A stretch of 64,000 nucleotides of DNA from Microbacterium rhizomatis (GTDB lineage Bacteria; Actinomycetota; Actinomycetes; Actinomycetales; Microbacteriaceae). Shown in pieces: positions 35,403-44,369 of this stretch; positions within the stretch are counted from its first letter, which is position 1; every line of letters begins with the position of its first letter. The DNA lies in assembly GCF_008710745.1 (NCBI RefSeq), contig NZ_VYSA01000001.1, positions 1,240,001 through 1,304,000 on the forward strand, read 5' to 3'. The position numbers were made by a program, and so were the translations under genes. Under the pieces are notes generated by a model, which was not told the DNA's origin, did no database searches, and was given only the letters and a program-made list of their open reading frames with translations.

Positions 35403-38400
35403 GTGTCGAGCCAGATGACGGGCATCGGGACTTCGAGCGAGGGAGAGTTCGGGGCCAATGAATGGCTCGTCGATGAACTCTACGAGCAGTTCAAGTCCGA
35501 CAAGAACTCCGTAGACAAGGCTTGGTGGCCGATTCTCGAGGCTTACCACCCCGTCGATGTGGAAGAGGCAGGCGACGCTCCGGCCGCCGCTCCCCCTGCT
35601 CCGGCGTCCGCCGCTGCGGCCCCGGCCGCCCCGGTGGTGCCAGCGCCCGCGGCGCCGACCGCCCCGGCGCCCACTCCGCCCGCAGCATCCGAACCGCACC
35701 CCGTGACCGCTCCGATCCCGGTCATCGGCTCGCAGCCGGTCGCCCGCACCACGGCCAAGCCCGCCGCGCCGCAGCCGATCCCGGCGCAAGCGCCGGCGGC
35801 CGCGCCCGCCCGCGGAGAGAGCAGCGAGGAAGACAGCGTCACGCCGCTGCGCGGCATGACCAAGACCCTCGCGGCGAACATGGACGAGTCGCTGAGCGTG
35901 CCGACCGCGACGAGCGTGCGCACCGTTCCGGCGAAGCTCATGATCGACAACAGGATCGTGATCAACAACCACATGTCGCGCACGCGCGGCGGCAAGGTCA
36001 GCTTCACGCACCTGATCGGCTGGGCCATCATCCAGGCTCTCAAGGAGTTCCCGAGTCAGAACGTGTTCTACGCCGAGGTCGACGGCAAGCCGTCGGTCGT
36101 GGCTCCGGCGCACATCAACCTGGGCATCGCGATCGACCTCCCCAAGCCCGACGGCACGCGCGCTCTCATGGTGCCGAGCATCAAGCGCGCCGACACCCTC
36201 ACGTTCGGCGAGTTCCTCTCCTCGTACGAGGATCTGGTCACCAGGGCCCGCACCAACAAGCTCACCGCCGCCGATTTCCAGGGCACGACGATCTCGCTCA
36301 CCAATCCCGGCGGCATCGGCACGGTGCACTCCGTGCCTCGCCTCATGAAGGGTCAGGGCTGCATCGTCGGCGCCGGGGCGCTCGAGTACCCGGCGGAATT
36401 CCAGGGCGCGAGCGCCAAGACCCTGAACGAGCTGGCGATCGGCAAGACCATCACGCTGACCAGCACGTACGACCACCGCGTCATCCAGGGCGCGGGGTCT
36501 GGCGAGTTCCTCAAGAAGGTGCACGAGCTCCTCATCGGGCAGCGCGGCTTCTACGAGTCGATCTTCGCCGCGCTGCGCATCCCGTACGCGCCGATCCACT
36601 GGGCATCCGACATCAACGTCGACCTGGCCGAGCGCGTCGACAAGACCGCCCGCGTGCAGGAGTTCATCAACTCCTTCCGCGTGCGCGGGCACCTGATGGC
36701 CGACATCGACCCGCTGCAGTACCAGCAGCGCACGCACCCCGACCTCGAGATCGAGGAACACGGGCTGACGTTCTGGGACCTCGACCGCGAGTTCGTCACG
36801 GGCGGTTTCGGCGGCAAGCGCCAGATGAAGCTGCGCGACATCATCGGCGTCCTCCGCGACTCGTACTGCCGCACGATCGGCATCGAGTACATGCACATCC
36901 AGGACCCGGAGCAGCGCCGCTGGTTCCAGGACAACATCGAGGTCAAGTACCAGAAGCCCGGCCACGACGAGCAGCTGCGGATCCTGAGCAAGCTCAACGA
37001 GGGCGAGGCCTTCGAGACGTTCCTGCAGACCAAGTACGTCGGCCAGAAGCGCTTCAGCCTCGAGGGTGGCGAGTCGCTGATCCCGCTGCTGGACGAGATC
37101 CTGCAGGGCGCGGCCCAGGCCGGGCTCGAGGGCGCGGCGATCGGCATGGCGCACCGCGGCCGGCTGAACGTGCTCACCAACATCGCGGGGAAGACCTACG
37201 GCCAGGTGTTCCGCGAGTTCGAAGGCTCCGTCGCCGTCGGATCCAAGAGCGGTTCGGGCGATGTCAAGTACCACCTCGGAACCGAGGGCACGTTCGTCGA
37301 CGACCGGGGCGAAGAGCTGCCGATCCTCCTGGCGGCCAATCCATCGCACCTCGAGACCGTCGACGGCGTACTCGAGGGCATCGTGCGCGCCAAGCAGGAC
37401 CGCCGCCCCGTCGGAAGCTTCTCGTGGCTGCCCATCCTCGTCCACGGCGATGCCGCGTTCGCAGGGCAGGGCGTCGTCGTCGAGACGCTGCAGATGTCGC
37501 AGCTGCGCGGCTACCGCACGGGTGGCACGATCCATGTCGTGGTGAACAACCAGGTCGGCTTCACGACGGTTCCTGGGGATGCTCGCACCTCCGTCTACTC
37601 GACCGACGTCGCCAAGACGATCCAGGCGCCCGTGCTCCACGTGAACGGCGACGATCCCGAAGCCGTCGTCCGCGTATCGCAGGTGGCTTTCGCGTACCGC
37701 GAGCGGTTCCACCGCGACATCGTGATCGATCTGGTGTGCTACCGCCGCCGCGGCCACAACGAGGGCGACGACCCCTCGATGACGCAGCCCCTCATGACCA
37801 ACCTGATCGAGGCCAAGCGCTCGGTCCGCCGGCTCTACACCGAGTCACTCGTCGGTCGCGGCGACATCACCGAGGAAGAGTACGAGCAGGCCAAGCGCGA
37901 CTTCCAGGACCGCCTCGAGATCGCCTTCGCCGAAACGCACGCCGCCGAGACGGGCGCCTCGCAGGTCGTGACGACGGATGCCGCCGAACTGGCGGAGCCG
38001 GCGACGGGCGAGCCGGAGACCACCGGGGTCAGCACGGACGTCGTGCAGCTGATCGGTGACGCCTTCACGAACAAGCCCGAAGGCTTCACCGTGCACGCCA
38101 AGCTCCAGCAACTCCTGGAGAAGCGACTCGACATGAGCCGCAACGGCAACATCGACTGGGCGTTCGGTGAACTGCTCGCGTTCGGATCGCTCCTGCTCGA
38201 AGGCACGAACGTGCGCCTCGCCGGACAGGACAGCCGTCGCGGCACGTTCGTGCAGCGCCACTCGGTGCTCCACGACCGGGTGAACGGGCAGGAATGGATC
38301 CCGCTCACCAACCTCAGCGAGAACCAGGGCCGGTTCTGGGTCTACGACTCGCTCCTGAGCGAGTATGCGGCGATGGCGTTCGAGTACGGGTACTCCGTCG

Positions 38401-39173
38401 AGCGTCCCGACGCCCTCGTGCTGTGGGAGGCGCAGTTCGGCGATTTCGCGAACGGCGCGCAGTCGGTCATCGACGAGTACATCTCGGCCGCCGATCAGAA
38501 GTGGGGCCAGCAGTCGAGCGTCGTCCTGCTCCTCCCGCACGGCTATGAAGGCCAGGGACCGGACCACTCCTCTGCCCGCATCGAGCGGTACCTGCAGATG
38601 TGTGCGCAGGACAACCTGATCGTGGCCCGACCGTCGACGCCCGCGTCGTACTTCCACCTGCTTCGCCGTCAGGCCTACCAGCGTCCCCGTCGCCCCCTCA
38701 TCGTGTTCACGCCGAAGGCGATGCTGCGTCTGCGCGGAGCAACGAGCCCGGTCGCAGACTTCACCTCCGGCAAGTTCGAGCCGGTGCTCGACGACAGCCG
38801 CACCTTGGACAAGTCGGCCGTCAAGCGCGTGCTGCTGCACGCGGGAAAGATCCATTGGGATCTGCGCGCCGAGCTCGAGAAGAAGCCGAACCCCGAAGTG
38901 GCGCTCGTGCGGATGGAGCAGTACTACCCCGCTCCGATCGACGAGCTGAACGCGGTGCTCGACAGCTACCCGAACGCCGAACTGGTCTGGGTGCAGGACG
39001 AGCCCGAGAATCAGGGCGCGTGGCCGTTCATCGCCCTCGAGGTCGTCAAGCACCTGCACGGGCGGACGATCCGCCGCGTGTCGCGCGCGGCAGCCGCATC
39101 GCCGGCGACCGGGTCGCCCAAGGTGCACGCGGCCGAGCACGCGACCATCATGCAGAAGGCGCTGACCCTCTAG
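35403..39173 (+). CDS. kgd: Multifunctional 2-oxoglutarate dehydrogenase/decarboxylase (E1 with fused E2 core)
   Basis: This 1256-residue enzyme is the actinobacterial OdhA/Kgd type. It has an N-terminal segment F-G-A-N-E-W-L-V-D-E-L-Y, a Pro/Ala linker (about 55-135), a dihydrolipoyl acyltransferase core ending in T-Y-D-H-R-V-I-Q-G-A, then a full E1 part with G-M-A-H-R-G-R-L-N-V-L, the thiamine diphosphate site and C-Y-R-R-R-G-H-N-E-G-D-D-P-S. It works with E2 and E3 subunits encoded elsewhere in the TCA cycle. The GTG start follows GAAAGCAGG; the ATG four codons later is an alternative. The tail overlaps the convergent permease by 26 bp. Confidence 0.95.
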   Translation: MSSQMTGIGTSSEGEFGANEWLVDELYEQFKSDKNSVDKAWWPILEAYHPVDVEEAGDAPAAAPPAPASAAAAPAAPVVPAPAAPTAPAPTPPAASEPHPVTAPIPVIGSQPVARTTAKPAAPQPIPAQAPAAAPARGESSEEDSVTPLRGMTKTLAANMDESLSVPTATSVRTVPAKLMIDNRIVINNHMSRTRGGKVSFTHLIGWAIIQALKEFPSQNVFYAEVDGKPSVVAPAHINLGIAIDLPKPDGTRALMVPSIKRADTLTFGEFLSSYEDLVTRARTNKLTAADFQGTTISLTNPGGIGTVHSVPRLMKGQGCIVGAGALEYPAEFQGASAKTLNELAIGKTITLTSTYDHRVIQGAGSGEFLKKVHELLIGQRGFYESIFAALRIPYAPIHWASDINVDLAERVDKTARVQEFINSFRVRGHLMADIDPLQYQQRTHPDLEIEEHGLTFWDLDREFVTGGFGGKRQMKLRDIIGVLRDSYCRTIGIEYMHIQDPEQRRWFQDNIEVKYQKPGHDEQLRILSKLNEGEAFETFLQTKYVGQKRFSLEGGESLIPLLDEILQGAAQAGLEGAAIGMAHRGRLNVLTNIAGKTYGQVFREFEGSVAVGSKSGSGDVKYHLGTEGTFVDDRGEELPILLAANPSHLETVDGVLEGIVRAKQDRRPVGSFSWLPILVHGDAAFAGQGVVVETLQMSQLRGYRTGGTIHVVVNNQVGFTTVPGDARTSVYSTDVAKTIQAPVLHVNGDDPEAVVRVSQVAFAYRERFHRDIVIDLVCYRRRGHNEGDDPSMTQPLMTNLIEAKRSVRRLYTESLVGRGDITEEEYEQAKRDFQDRLEIAFAETHAAETGASQVVTTDAAELAEPATGEPETTGVSTDVVQLIGDAFTNKPEGFTVHAKLQQLLEKRLDMSRNGNIDWAFGELLAFGSLLLEGTNVRLAGQDSRRGTFVQRHSVLHDRVNGQEWIPLTNLSENQGRFWVYDSLLSEYAAMAFEYGYSVERPDALVLWEAQFGDFANGAQSVIDEYISAADQKWGQQSSVVLLLPHGYEGQGPDHSSARIERYLQMCAQDNLIVARPSTPASYFHLLRRQAYQRPRRPLIVFTPKAMLRLRGATSPVADFTSGKFEPVLDDSRTLDKSAVKRVLLHAGKIHWDLRAELEKKPNPEVALVRMEQYYPAPIDELNAVLDSYPNAELVWVQDEPENQGAWPFIALEVVKHLHGRTIRRVSRAAAASPATGSPKVHAAEHATIMQKALTL

Positions 39174-40458
39174 CCCTCCCCCGCACTCGCCGCCACCCGG
39201 TCACCGCGACCGCGATGGCGGCGAGCAGCACGCTCGGGAGCAGGTTGCCCCCGGCGAGCACGAGCAGACCGATGGACAGCACGGTGGCGACCACGGCCAT
39301 CCACCACCCCGCGGTGCGTCGCGGCAGGATGAGCACCGCCGACAGCATCCCGGCCGCATAGATCGCCACCATGTTGCTCGTGTGGATCAGGATGAACGGC
39401 TCGAGGTCCAGGCCGCTCCACAGCATGAAGCCGAAGTACACGAGCCCGACGCACAGGGTCAGGACGAGCGCCCGCCGGGGTACCGTCCCAGGATCGGCAC
39501 CCCGCTCGAACCACCGCGGCAGGTCGCCGTTGCGCGCGAGTGACGCGCCGAGCTTGCCGAACGCGGCGAGATAGGCGTTGAGCACACCCAGCGAGACGAT
39601 GGCCGCAACCGCCCCGACCGCGATGGGCCCGACGCCGGGTGCCACCGCCGACGCGAGCGTCAGAAGCGGGACTGCACCCTCACCCGCCGACGCACCGACC
39701 ACGCCGACCGTCGCGATCTGCAGCAGCAGGTACGACGCGCCGGTCACGACGAGGGCGATCGTGGTCGCGATCGGGATGACGCGGCGCGGTTCGCGGAACT
39801 CCGCCGAGATGTGGGTGCCCACCTCCCACCCGGCGAACGCCCAGACGAACAGCAGCACGGCGGTGCCCACCCCTCCCCAGCCGTGCGGAAGGAACGGGCT
39901 GAACCGTGCAGGCTCGACCGCAGGGAGGGCGACGGCCACGACTCCCACGACCACAGCGAGGAGGAGCCCCGTCAGAACGAACTGCACCCAGCCGGCGATG
40001 CGGACCCCGAACAGGTTGGCGGCGAGGGCGAGCGCGATGATCGTCAGCGCGATGATCGGGATCCCCGCGCGGTCGATCCCCCCCACGGCGGCGATGTACT
40101 CACCGCCCAGGACGGCGACGACGGGCGTGCCTGCGCAGACACCGAAGTAGAACCAGTACCCGGTCATGCGCGAGGCGGTGGGACCGAGCGCGCGCCGCAC
40201 ATAGCTGGCCACTCCGCCCGGGTCGGGGTACCGGGCCGCAAGGGCGCCGAACGTGCCCGCCAGCGGTATCGAGAGCACCAGGACGACGATCACCGAGAGG
40301 ACGGATGCCGGACCCGCCGCCGCAGCGGCGACTCCGGGCAGCACGAGCAGGCCGGTGCCCAGCACGGCCGCGATGTACAGGGCCGTTCCCTGCACGACCC
40401 CGATCGAGCCCCGGTGGCCCTCCGCGCCGTCGGCAACGGCATCCGCTCTGATACTCAC
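39148..40458 (-). CDS. APC family amino-acid permease
   Basis: The 436-residue protein has twelve hydrophobic segments and the APC start G-x-x-x-G-T-G-L-L-V-L-P in helix 1. It also has the YjeH-like pattern D-P-G-G-V-A-S-Y-V-R-R-A-L-G. YjeH-type members export methionine or branched-chain amino acids; direction and substrate are unknown here. The GTG start is chosen because CAGACT lies six bases upstream. It overlaps kgd at its 3' end. Confidence 0.85.
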   Translation of the reverse strand: MSIRADAVADGAEGHRGSIGVVQGTALYIAAVLGTGLLVLPGVAAAAAGPASVLSVIVVLVLSIPLAGTFGALAARYPDPGGVASYVRRALGPTASRMTGYWFYFGVCAGTPVVAVLGGEYIAAVGGIDRAGIPIIALTIIALALAANLFGVRIAGWVQFVLTGLLLAVVVGVVAVALPAVEPARFSPFLPHGWGGVGTAVLLFVWAFAGWEVGTHISAEFREPRRVIPIATTIALVVTGASYLLLQIATVGVVGASAGEGAVPLLTLASAVAPGVGPIAVGAVAAIVSLGVLNAYLAAFGKLGASLARNGDLPRWFERGADPGTVPRRALVLTLCVGLVYFGFMLWSGLDLEPFILIHTSNMVAIYAAGMLSAVLILPRRTAGWWMAVVATVLSIGLLVLAGGNLLPSVLLAAIAVAVTGWRRVRGRARGSAPSA

Positions 40459-40546
40459 GAGACGAGTCTGTCGCCCGGGTCCGACGTGCGCGTGGGTCGT
40501 CCCGGTCAGAACACAGCGCCTGACTGCCAACCGACGCCCCACCGCG

Positions 40547-41845
40547 TCAGTACCAGATGCTCAGATACGGCGTGTCGACGGACGCGAAGGAGCGATCGAG
40601 GGCGGTGACGGCATCCGCCGAGCCCTGCATACGACCTGCGGCGCGAAGCGTCGCCGGTCGAACCCCGCCGAGGAGGACGGACCCGAGTTCGCGGACGGTC
40701 ATCGTCAGGTCGGGGACGGCATCGATCGGTTCGGCCGTGCCGTGACCGTCGTCGTCGACGTCGAGATGCCAGACACCGTGGGCGAAACCCAGGTCATCGG
40801 TGATCCCGAGCGCGAGCGAGAGCGGAGCGGAGTAGGCGCGTGCGGTGAGCACGGCCGGCACGTCGAGGATGCGGAGCCACCCGTGGTCGGAGACGGTCAC
40901 GGTCGCGGCGCGCTGGTCCTCGATCATCCAGCGCAGCGGTTCATCCACCGAGCGGAGCGGCGCTCTGACCGTGGAGACGAGATCATGCTCGAGGGCGAAA
41001 CGCCACAGCGAACGGTAGGCGTCTTCGCTCTCGGTGACCAGCATCGCGATCGCGAGGTCGTGCCGGGTGAAGTCCGCGGGCTCCTCGCCGATCGTGTATG
41101 CCATGGCCCCGCGCGTCGCGCCGGATTCGTCGACGTAGATGACGCCCCGCACTTTCCGGTCGTCGTTACCGGGCGCGAGTCCCGCGATCCTGCGCCAGAG
41201 CCCCGTCCATCCCGGCACGTCGCCCGGCCGTGCGAGCCGGGCGCGGTCGTGCACGCTCGCGAGCTCGCTGCGCAGCCGCTCTCGATCGACCGCGTGCACG
41301 CGTCCGGGTGCAGCCGGGCCGACCCAGCGCGCTCGGCGCGTGTCGATCACCCAATCGGCAGCAGACACGGCGGGTGCGAAGCCGAAGCGGCCATAGATCG
41401 TCGCCTCCGTCACGGTGAGGCCGGCAAGCGCGATGCCCGCGCCGGCGGCCGCGCGCAGCTCGCCCTCGAGCATCGCCCTCGCGACTCCCTTCCGGCGGTG
41501 GGTCGGCGACACCGTGACACCGCTGATGGCCCACATCGGGATGGTGCGCCGCCCAGGGAGGCTGAGATCGGTCACCCACGAGTCGACCGTCGCGATCGGT
41601 GTCGCCGGCTCGGCGGAGGTGGCGTCGAAGATCCCGGTGAGGCGGCGACCGGCCAACCGCTCGCGCGACCCCTCGATCTGCTCGTCGTTGGGCTCCTCGC
41701 CCAGGAATCCACGGTTGGCCGCCTTGATGAACGGGACGAAATCGGAGGTGGCGATGTCGACGGTGCGATAGCGCAGCCCGGCGGCGGCGAGCACACCGCC
41801 CGCCCCGGGGTCGAGGGGAACGGTCTGCGCGTCGAGTGGTGCCAT
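40547..41845 (-). CDS. Eis-like GNAT acetyltransferase
   Basis: The 432-residue protein has the Eis architecture: an N-terminal GNAT domain with the acetyl-CoA loop V-S-P-T-H-R-R-K-G-V-A-R-A-M-L near residue 110, a second GNAT-like domain, and a C-terminal SCP2-like domain ending in S-I-W-Y. In Eis the C-terminal carboxylate helps catalysis, so the natural end matters. Mycobacterial Eis acetylates aminoglycosides and other amines at multiple positions; the native role here is open. TAGCCT ends six bases before the ATG. Confidence 0.88.
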   Translation of the reverse strand: MAPLDAQTVPLDPGAGGVLAAAGLRYRTVDIATSDFVPFIKAANRGFLGEEPNDEQIEGSRERLAGRRLTGIFDATSAEPATPIATVDSWVTDLSLPGRRTIPMWAISGVTVSPTHRRKGVARAMLEGELRAAAGAGIALAGLTVTEATIYGRFGFAPAVSAADWVIDTRRARWVGPAAPGRVHAVDRERLRSELASVHDRARLARPGDVPGWTGLWRRIAGLAPGNDDRKVRGVIYVDESGATRGAMAYTIGEEPADFTRHDLAIAMLVTESEDAYRSLWRFALEHDLVSTVRAPLRSVDEPLRWMIEDQRAATVTVSDHGWLRILDVPAVLTARAYSAPLSLALGITDDLGFAHGVWHLDVDDDGHGTAEPIDAVPDLTMTVRELGSVLLGGVRPATLRAAGRMQGSADAVTALDRSFASVDTPYLSIWY

Positions 41846-41891
41846 TGCCTCAGGCTACCGAGCGGTGCGGACACGATGCCGGAGGCGGGTT

Positions 41892-41996
41892 CCTCGGGGA
41901 TCTGCCGTTCTCCGGAGATTGCCGTTTCTCGCGGATCTGCCGTTCTCCGGAGATTGCCGTTTCTCGGGGATCTGCCGTTCTTCGGAGCACCGGAGC
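41892..41996. repeat. 35-bp tandem repeat, three copies built from degenerate 17/18-bp half units
   Basis: Copies start at 41892, 41927 and 41962. Each contains GATCTGCCGTTCTCCGGA followed by the related GATTGCCGTTTCTCGCGGA, so six half-units lie in a row; the last half-unit diverges. The array fills most of the space between glpD and the eis-like gene, both on the minus strand. The rest of that gap (41997-42070) shows nothing recognisable. Confidence 0.92.
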
Positions 41997-42070
41997 CCCC
42001 ACGGTCCGAGGTTGCGCAGATCTCCGCGGAACGCGCCCCGCAGCCGGCTCCCCGAGCCCGAGCAACGACT

Positions 42071-42121
42071 GCCGACCGGCTCAGCCGACCGGCTCAGCCG
42101 ACCGGCTCAGCCGACCGGCTC
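42071..42121. repeat. 13-bp tandem repeat over the glpD stop, four copies
   Basis: GCCGACCGGCTCA occurs at 42071, 42084 and 42097 and, with one terminal change, at 42110. The stop TGA of glpD is the TCA that ends the third copy (42107-42109); the fourth copy encodes the last residues E-P-V-G. Thirteen is not a multiple of three, so the copies beyond the stop are untranslated. Confidence 0.93.
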
Positions 42122-43669
42122 GACCCCCGCACGGGCGAACGCCTCCGCCGCGGCACCAGCCGAGGCCGCACGATCTGCTGCGACGAGCCCGAGCCGCGTG
42201 CGCCGGTCGAGGAGGTCGTCCACCGAGAGGGCGCCCTCGACCTCGACACCCCACTGCAGCTCTTGCGCGGTGACCCCGCGCGCGGCCATCGGCCCGTCCG
42301 GGAGCGATTCGACGAACGGCGCCTCGGCCCCGTAGCGCCGCACAGAGCGGGGCCGCGCCGCGATCTCGCCCATCCGGTCTCGGGGCCACGCTCCCGCGAG
42401 CGGAAGGGTGCGGGTGCGACTCGGCACGATCTCACCGCCCAGGCGGCGCCGGAAGGCCTCATCCACCGCATCCTGCGCCATCCGGCGATACGTCGTGAGC
42501 TTTCCGCCCACGACGCTCAGGACACCGGAGGACGACGGGATGATCGCGTGGCGCCGCGAGACGTCGCTCGTGGCATTCCGATCGCCGTCCGCATCCGTCA
42601 GCAGCGGCCTGAGCCCGGCGAACGTCGCGATCACGTCAGAGCGCTCGAGGGGTCGAGCCAGCACGCTGTTCACCGTCGCGAGAAGCATGTCGATTTCGGC
42701 ATGCGTCGCAGTCGGCACATCCGGCAGGGGACCATCGGCGGGGACGTCGGTCAACCCGATGTAGGAACGACCGTGCATCGAGGGCACCGTGAAGACGAAC
42801 CGGCTGTGCGACCCTCCGACGGGCACCGTGAGCGAGACATCCGACCCGCCGAGCCGAGAGGTCTCCACCACGAGATGCGTGCCACGGCTCGGACGAAGGT
42901 GCACGTCCGGATCGAGACCGCCCGCCCAGACCCCTGTGGCGTTCAGCACGGCGCGCGCCCGCACGCGAAGCCCTTCGCCGGTCACGGCGTCGCGCAGCAG
43001 GGCTCCGTCGCCGGTGAGCTCGAGCGCGTCGACGCGCGTGAGAACGGATGCCCCGTACCCCGCCGCCGTTCGCGCGATCGCCACGACGAGCCTGGCGTCA
43101 TCGATGAGCTGCCCGTCCCACCCCCGCAGTCCGCCGCGGAGCGCGTCGCGGCGCACCGCCGGCACGAGGCGGATAGTCTCGTCGCGCCCGATGGCCCCCG
43201 GGGCGTGCAGCACCGCATCCGGAGTGCCCACGAAGCGGCGCAGGCCGTCGCCGAGTCCGTAGCCGAGACCCACGTATGCCCCGCGGGCGATATACCCGGG
43301 CTCGTAGAGCGGCATGACCTGCGCGAGCGGACGCGTGAGGTGCGGAGCGAGCCGGGTCATCAAGAGGTGGCGCTCCGCCGCGCTCTCGTGGGCGATCCCG
43401 AACTGCCCCGAAGCGAGGTAGCGCAGCCCGCCGTGCGCGAGCTTCGAACTCCAGCGGCTCGTGCCGAAGGCGAGGTCGTGACGCTCGACGAGAACCGTGC
43501 GAAGCCCGCGGGATGCGGCATCCAACGCGATCCCGGCTCCTGTCGCCCCGCCGCCGACGACGAGCAGATCGATGCAGTCCTCATCGCCCAGCGCCGTCAG
43601 TTCGCGTGTGCGGCGACGCGCCGTCAGCGCTGCGGAGAAGGGCGTGCGGCCGACGATGCGCGTGCTCAT
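42107..43669 (-). CDS. glpD: Glycerol-3-phosphate dehydrogenase/oxidase
   Basis: GlpD oxidises sn-glycerol-3-phosphate to dihydroxyacetone phosphate with FAD at the membrane. The 520-residue protein has the dinucleotide motif V-V-G-G-G-A-T-G-A-G-I-A-L-D-A-A-S-R-G, the R-W-S-S-K-L-A-H-G-G-L-R-Y-L signature and a C-terminal helical DAO domain. It overlaps the tetR gene by 4 bp (ATGA). With the divergent AGPS-like and lipid kinase genes it forms a layout like M. tuberculosis Rv2249c-Rv2252. Confidence 0.93.
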   Translation of the reverse strand: MSTRIVGRTPFSAALTARRRTRELTALGDEDCIDLLVVGGGATGAGIALDAASRGLRTVLVERHDLAFGTSRWSSKLAHGGLRYLASGQFGIAHESAAERHLLMTRLAPHLTRPLAQVMPLYEPGYIARGAYVGLGYGLGDGLRRFVGTPDAVLHAPGAIGRDETIRLVPAVRRDALRGGLRGWDGQLIDDARLVVAIARTAAGYGASVLTRVDALELTGDGALLRDAVTGEGLRVRARAVLNATGVWAGGLDPDVHLRPSRGTHLVVETSRLGGSDVSLTVPVGGSHSRFVFTVPSMHGRSYIGLTDVPADGPLPDVPTATHAEIDMLLATVNSVLARPLERSDVIATFAGLRPLLTDADGDRNATSDVSRRHAIIPSSSGVLSVVGGKLTTYRRMAQDAVDEAFRRRLGGEIVPSRTRTLPLAGAWPRDRMGEIAARPRSVRRYGAEAPFVESLPDGPMAARGVTAQELQWGVEVEGALSVDDLLDRRTRLGLVAADRAASAGAAAEAFARAGVEPVG

Positions 43670-44304
43670 CCGCCCTCCTTCCGGAGGTAGCCCTCGAGCG
43701 CCCGGCCGAGCTCGGCGGCCCATGCCGGATCGTCCAGCCACTCCCGCACGAGCGGGGCCGACAGCACGGCCGACTGCGTGATCAGGAGCACCATTGCGGC
43801 CATGCGTGCGGGGTCGCCGTCGCGGATCGACCCCGCGCGCTGCGCCGCGTCCAGCCTCCGGCGCACCTCGTCGTGGATCGCGTACTGGCTCGTGCCGAGC
43901 CGGTCGAGCACGTATCGGGCCAAGAGCTCGGGATCGGTCTGGCGCAGACGGGCGATCAGAGGCATTCGGCGCACGCGGTCCGCCGCCTCGACGAGCGGCT
44001 CGACCAGACCGGCGAGTGAGACGGTGACCTCCAGGGCGAGTGGGGCGCTCCCCACCGGGACGACTCTCGCGAGCTCGCGCGTCACGAGCGCGGCGAACAC
44101 CGACTGCGCGTCGGGCCAGTAGCGATAGAGCGTCTGACGGGAGACGCCGCACCGCCGGGCGATGTCGGAGATCGTGGTGCGGCGGATGCCGTGCGCGAGC
44201 ACCTCGGCGAGCGCGGCATCGAGGATCACCGCTTCGGTGCCCGTGACGACGTCGGCACCGACGGCGTCGCCCGTGCTGCTCTCGGAAGGGGGACCCGTCA
44301 CCAT
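43666..44304 (-). CDS. TetR family regulator, probable local repressor
   Basis: The 212-residue protein has a TetR helix-turn-helix near residues 30-75 (T-T-I-S-D-I-A-R-R-C-G-V-S-R-Q-T-L-Y-R-Y-W) and an all-helical C-terminal ligand domain. The ATG is preceded by TATGGT six bases upstream. The start codon lies within one arm of an inverted repeat (ATGTGACA/TGTCACAT) shared with the divergent promoter. It probably controls itself, glpD and the divergent operon in response to a lipid or acyl ligand, which is inference. Confidence 0.9.
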   Translation of the reverse strand: MVTGPPSESSTGDAVGADVVTGTEAVILDAALAEVLAHGIRRTTISDIARRCGVSRQTLYRYWPDAQSVFAALVTRELARVVPVGSAPLALEVTVSLAGLVEPLVEAADRVRRMPLIARLRQTDPELLARYVLDRLGTSQYAIHDEVRRRLDAAQRAGSIRDGDPARMAAMVLLITQSAVLSAPLVREWLDDPAWAAELGRALEGYLRKEGG

Positions 44305-44363
44305 GTGACAACCATACAGAGAGTGTCGCACTGTCACATCTGCGGGTTGCGCCATGGCATACT
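44303..44363. promoter_or_regulatory. Divergent leaderless promoters with TetR-type operator
   Basis: ATGTGACA at 44303-44310 and TGTCACAT at 44332-44339 form a perfect 8-bp inverted repeat. The tetR -10 is TATGGT (44316-44311) and the AGPS-like gene -10 is CATACT (44358-44363), each six bases from its start codon. The right arm covers both expected -35 regions, so one bound protein could shut both promoters. Confidence 0.7.
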
Positions 44364-44369
44364 TTCGCC

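Noticed and set aside
35250..37757. Long open frame antisense to kgd (over 800 codons)
   Set aside because: It is a GC-rich shadow: Arg/Asp/Val-rich low-information protein, fully opposite a well-matched enzyme with clear motifs.
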